Source of the DNA: JBDZVM01 sp040255675
GTDB lineage: Bacteria > Actinomycetota > Actinomycetes > Acidothermales > Acidothermaceae
Assembly (NCBI GenBank): GCA_040255675.1
Contig: JBDZVM010000071.1
Coordinates: 1 to 8,312 of the forward strand
Length of the DNA: 8,312 bases
Direction: 5' to 3'
Below the pieces are notes generated by a model. The model had not been told where the DNA came from, ran no database searches, and saw nothing but the letters and a program-made list of their open reading frames with translations. The position numbers and the translations under genes were made by a program. This document shows positions 6,007 through 8,312 of this stretch, one piece after another; position 1 is the stretch's first letter, and the number at the start of each line of letters is the position of its first letter.

Positions 6007-6249
6007 ATGACCACCAAGATCACGGTCAGTCTTCCGGATGCTGCGGTCGCTGCCGCCAAGAAGGCCGTCGCAGAGGGTAGAGCGGCATCGGTTTCGGCCT
6101 ACGTCGCCCATGCATTGACGGAAACCTACGGCGACACGGCGGGCGGTAAGCGACCACTGCTCAAGTTGCTCGATGAACTCGAAGCCGAATACGGGCCGCC
6201 TTCGGAGGAGGACCGCCACTGGGCCCGAGTTGCGCTCGGCCTCGAATGA
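6007..6249 (+). CDS. Ribbon-helix-helix antitoxin of a type II toxin-antitoxin pair
   Basis: An 80-aa protein. Residues 3-10 (TKITVSLP) look like the DNA-contacting beta strand of a ribbon-helix-helix (CopG/MetJ type) fold, followed by an alanine-rich helix (about 11-24), a turn at EGRAAS and a second helix (SVSAYVAHALTETY). The tail (about 48-80), with LLDELEAEYG and EEDRHWARVAL, is the sort of acidic, extended segment such antitoxins use to block their toxin. The ATG at 6007 is chosen over the in-frame TTG at 5977 because the fold begins directly after it and a -10 box is correctly placed. The stop overlaps the toxin start (ATGA, 6246-6249), implying translational coupling. By family behaviour it should neutralise the toxin and repress its own promoter. 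Its strand is opposite to both flanking glycosyltransferase genes. Confidence 0.85.
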   Translation: MTTKITVSLPDAAVAAAKKAVAEGRAASVSAYVAHALTETYGDTAGGKRPLLKLLDELEAEYGPPSEEDRHWARVALGLE

Positions 6250-6647
6250 GCCCGGGGTACCGCGACACCAGCCCGCGCCAACTCGTGCTCGACGCCGGAG
6301 CTCTCATCGCGCTCGACCGCGGCAACCATCGGATCATGTCCGTACTTTCGGAGGCGGTCGAACACAGCAAGGCCGTCGTCGTACCAGCAGGTGTGCTCGC
6401 CCAGGTCTGGCGAGGCGGTCGGCAAGCGCGCATCGCGCGGCTGCTGGCCGATCCCGCCGTCGAAGTCGTGGCACTAGACCAAGCGCAGGCCAAAATCGTT
6501 GGCGTGTTATGTGGCGTGACGAATACGAGCGATGTCGTCGACGCATCGGTGGTCGTGTGCGGGCGAACAGGGCGGTCGACAATCGTCACCAGCGATCCCG
6601 ACGACCTCCGGCGGCTCGATCCGAAAGCACGAATCGCCGTCGTCTAA
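6246..6647 (+). CDS. PIN-domain ribonuclease toxin, VapC-like
   Basis: A 133-aa protein, normal for VapC-like toxins. PIN-domain landmarks are LVLDAGALIALDRGN with the first metal-binding Asp at 16, the acidic pair D96/D99 in TSDVVDASVVV, and D117 in IVTSDPDDLRRL. These chelate the Mg or Mn used to cut RNA. The usual second acidic position, in the helix after VVVPAG, reads VLAQVWRGG with Gln 53 where many VapC toxins have Glu; I recall this as usual in an actinobacterial PIN subgroup but cannot confirm it here. The start overlaps the antitoxin stop by ATGA with no good binding site of its own, so its translation probably depends on the antitoxin gene. VapC toxins cut tRNA or rRNA; the target here cannot be inferred. 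Nothing looks truncated. Confidence 0.85.
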   Translation: MSPGYRDTSPRQLVLDAGALIALDRGNHRIMSVLSEAVEHSKAVVVPAGVLAQVWRGGRQARIARLLADPAVEVVALDQAQAKIVGVLCGVTNTSDVVDASVVVCGRTGRSTIVTSDPDDLRRLDPKARIAVV

Positions 6648-6655
6648 CAATGAGT

Positions 6656-6676
6656 GAACCGTCAGATCCGCGGTTC
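6656..6676. terminator. Candidate bidirectional hairpin between convergent genes
   Basis: GAACCG (6656-6661) pairs with CGGTTC (6671-6676) across a nine-base loop. It fills much of the 41-base space between the toxin stop (6647) and the stop of the glycosyltransferase on the other strand (6689), which is where a shared terminator is expected. The stem is short and neither side has a U-run. Confidence 0.4.
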
Positions 6677-6688
6677 GATTATCGAGCG

Positions 6689-7819
6689 CTAGGCGAGTTC
6701 CGCAGCGCGGTTGTAGGCGGCAAGGTGGGCGTACGCGCTGGCCTCCCAGGTGAACTCGAGCGAACGCGTGTACGCCGCCGCGCCGAGTGCCTCGCGCCGG
6801 GAAGTGTCGGCCAGCAGACCGCCGAGAGCCGCACCGATAGACGCGGAATCGGGCTCGGTGTAAGCCACCGCGTCGCCGCCCACCTCAGGCAGCGAGAGCC
6901 GGTGCGTGGTCAGCACCGCCGCGCCACAGGCCATCGCCTCGAGTACCGGCAAACCAAAACCTTCGCCGTGGCTCGGATAGGCCACGATCAGCGCGCCGCC
7001 AAGAAACGCCGGGAGGTCGGCCATGCGCAGATATCCGGGCCTGATCACGCGCAGGTGCTGCGGTACCTCGGCGACCGCGGCCTCGATGTCGTCGTCCCAA
7101 CCCGCTCCCCCGGCGATGACCAGAGCCGGTAGCGACTCGAGGTCGGCCGACGCGCTGACCCAGCCACGCACCAAGCTCGGCACGTTCTTGCGCGGTTCGA
7201 AGGCGCCCAGAAAGGCGACGTAATGCTGGCCGCGAAGGCCAAGACGCGCCGAGATGCGAGCTTTCTCGGGCTCGGTCGGCGGATGGAACATCGCGTGATC
7301 GACGCCGTGATAGGCGACGTCGATGATCGTCGGATCGGCTTCGACGAGTCGCACGAGTTCGTCGCGGGTTGCCTTCGACGGCACGATGCAGCGAGTCGAC
7401 CGCTTCACCGCCGAACGGATCGCCGCCCGGTAGAACGCGCCGCGAGTCGCTGGGTACAGCTCGGGCTCGCTGAAGAAGGTGGCGTCGTGAATCGTCGTGA
7501 CCACCGGCCGCCCCGGCCGAAGCGGCACCGAGTAGTTCGGCGCGTGGATCACCTTGGCCCCGACGTGCTCAGCGATCAGCGGCAGACCGGTCTGCTCCCA
7601 AGCCAACCGCGCCGTGCGATTGGTCAGGGACGCCGGGCCCGCCACGATCTGCGCTGACGGCACCAACCGGCCGTACCGTTCGGCGTCGACTCGCTGGCAG
7701 ACGACGGCAAGATCAGCATCGGCCGCGGCCAACGCGGCCAGCAACCCGTCGACGTAACGGCCGAGACCACCGCGATCGGCGGGCACAGCGGTAGCGTCGA
7801 GAAGAACGCGGGGCGCCAC
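6689..7819 (-). CDS. Glycosyltransferase, GT4-like, mannosyltransferase type
   Basis: A 376-aa cytoplasmic GT-B enzyme. Near the terminus is RGGLGRYVDGLL (16-27), the glycine-rich loop typical of GT4 enzymes. HAPNYSVPL (92-100), TIHD (109-112), VPSKATRDEL (146-155) and HGVD (171-174) follow in the expected order. The C-terminal half has FLGAFEPRKN (203-212) and the EX7E motif EGFGLPVLE (286-294). This pattern matches GT4 enzymes often annotated as mannosyltransferases in O-antigen, exopolysaccharide or wall-glycan synthesis, but the donor is not certain. Start at GTG 7819, with AGAGG nine bases upstream. It is not a close duplicate of the glycosyltransferase at 4394: the N-terminal halves share little. 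It converges on the toxin gene with 41 bases between stops, and probably belongs to a minus-strand unit beginning in or beyond the 7820-8043 gap. Confidence 0.9.
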   Translation of the reverse strand: MAPRVLLDATAVPADRGGLGRYVDGLLAALAAADADLAVVCQRVDAERYGRLVPSAQIVAGPASLTNRTARLAWEQTGLPLIAEHVGAKVIHAPNYSVPLRPGRPVVTTIHDATFFSEPELYPATRGAFYRAAIRSAVKRSTRCIVPSKATRDELVRLVEADPTIIDVAYHGVDHAMFHPPTEPEKARISARLGLRGQHYVAFLGAFEPRKNVPSLVRGWVSASADLESLPALVIAGGAGWDDDIEAAVAEVPQHLRVIRPGYLRMADLPAFLGGALIVAYPSHGEGFGLPVLEAMACGAAVLTTHRLSLPEVGGDAVAYTEPDSASIGAALGGLLADTSRREALGAAAYTRSLEFTWEASAYAHLAAYNRAAELA

Positions 7820-7828
7820 CGTTCTTCA

Positions 7829-7833
7829 CCTCT
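7829..7833 (-). promoter_or_regulatory. Ribosome binding site for the glycosyltransferase at 7819
   Basis: AGAGG on the minus strand, nine bases before GTG 7819. A nearer GTG within the site is out of frame, which supports 7819. Farther upstream the minus strand has TAAGCT (complement of 7894-7899), a possible -10 box within a 5-bp inverted repeat (7885-7899), too weak to list separately. Confidence 0.5.
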
Positions 7834-7919
7834 ACTCGTGCGTTTCGTTGTCGTTTCTCGCCGCGCCGGAAGTGGCGCAGGTCATAAGCCCCGAGCTTAC
7901 GCTGGACGCCGCGACCCCG

Positions 7920-7933
7920 GCCGCTTTCGCGGC
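7920..7933. terminator. Short GC hairpin in the 7820-8043 gap
   Basis: GCCGC (7920-7924) and GCGGC (7929-7933) surround TTTC. The plus strand continues with TTTT (7934-7937), but no plus-strand gene ends nearby. On the minus strand the loop is GAAA, which suits the gene ending at 8044, though no U-run follows. The rest of the 224-base gap holds only a tandem GCAGAGCC pair (8002-8017) and no gene I can support. Confidence 0.35.
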
Positions 7934-8043
7934 TTTTGCCGCAGGTCACGCCGCGACTATGAACCCGCCACGCCGTTCGTCGTGAAGATCGGAACGGAGA
8001 CGCAGAGCCGCAGAGCCGGATTCCGAGATTCGCCAGTGGACTG

Positions 8044-8304
8044 CTACACCGCGTCCGGCAACTCACCCACAAGCGGGCCGATGCTCGCTGCGTGTCTAGC
8101 GCTCACCTGGCGGAAGAGCACAGTGGCCGTGCTGTCAGCGTTCTCCTCGACGGAATCGATGACAGCCCACGACCAGAACTGCGGTCGACCAGCGACAAGA
8201 ACCCTGCCAACGTGAGGGCGCTGCTTACCTTGCTTCAAAACGGCGATGTTGCGCCCGCTGTCGTCTTCCAGGTTGAGGTCGGCGTCCAAATCAATGTAGA
8301 TCAT
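8044..8304 (-). CDS. Small hypothetical protein, possibly 5'-truncated by the window edge
   Basis: I do not recognise this protein. The readable part is 86 aa and starts MIYIDLDADLNLEDDSG, an acidic stretch, then alternates short beta-like segments (RNIAVL, VGRVLVAG, FWSWAVIDSV, STATVLFRQV) and ends in a loose tail. No signal peptide, membrane segment or cysteine is visible, so a small soluble beta-rich protein is likely. Only eight bases before the ATG (8304) are in the window. The frame stays open into them (codons GGA CTG) and there is no clear ribosome binding site, so the true start may lie beyond the edge. Its strand matches the downstream glycosyltransferase, 224 bases away. The composition looks coding, but no homology is claimed. 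Confidence 0.6.
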   Translation of the reverse strand: MIYIDLDADLNLEDDSGRNIAVLKQGKQRPHVGRVLVAGRPQFWSWAVIDSVEENADSTATVLFRQVSARHAASIGPLVGELPDAV

Positions 8305-8312
8305 CAGTCCGG

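Noticed and set aside
5921..6010. 29-codon frame ending in an ATGA overlap with the antitoxin start
   Set aside because: No ribosome site and no family. The -10 box of the antitoxin lies inside it, and its peptide looks random.
6650..7132. Plus-strand frame beginning MSEPSDPRFDYRALGEF just after the toxin
   Set aside because: The opening looks plausible, but it then runs antisense through the glycosyltransferase and turns Arg-rich.
1..8312. CRISPR array, tRNA, rRNA or insertion sequence
   Set aside because: No regularly spaced long repeats, no cloverleaf with a TTCGA-type arm, and no transposase motifs or terminal inverted repeats were seen.

Overview
The window looks like the chromosome of a high-GC Gram-positive bacterium, most likely an actinobacterium (Actinomycetota). 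Three things suggest this: the strongly G/C-biased codons with frequent GTG starts, the secreted proteins with three CWB2 wall-binding repeats, and -10 boxes of the form TANNNT placed six bases before a start codon, the geometry of leaderless actinobacterial mRNAs. I cannot name the genus from sequence alone.

Layout from left to right. Positions 94-4185 hold two tandem minus-strand genes for exported surface proteins (671 and 643 aa). Each has a signal peptide, a beta-rich ectodomain and three C-terminal CWB2 repeats. They are full-length paralogues: the three repeats and the region before them match position by position. The gene nearer the promoter (2254-4185) has a long structured leader and ends at a strong GAAA-capped hairpin, so the second gene (94-2109) is probably expressed separately or by read-through. 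Positions 4394-5536 encode a GT-B fold, GT4-like glycosyltransferase on the minus strand, apparently from a leaderless mRNA. Positions 5537-6006 are a 470-base gap without a convincing gene, but with short repeats, an inverted repeat and a promoter. Positions 6007-6647 are a plus-strand toxin-antitoxin pair (ribbon-helix-helix antitoxin and PIN-domain toxin) joined by an ATGA overlap. Positions 6689-7819 encode a second, different GT4-like glycosyltransferase on the minus strand. A short minus-strand hypothetical gene (8044-8304, possibly truncated by the window edge) closes the window.

How the parts may fit together: CWB2 repeats in Firmicutes hold proteins on the wall by binding a secondary cell-wall polymer. 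Two glycosyltransferases next to two CWB2 proteins make a cell-surface locus plausible, with the enzymes helping to build a wall glycan, the polymer anchor or protein glycans. That link rests on neighbourhood only. The toxin-antitoxin pair runs against the surrounding genes and looks like an independent insertion between the two glycosyltransferase genes. The least explained parts are the ectodomain shared by the two paralogues, the leader of the 2254-4185 gene and the repeat-bearing gap at 5537-6006.
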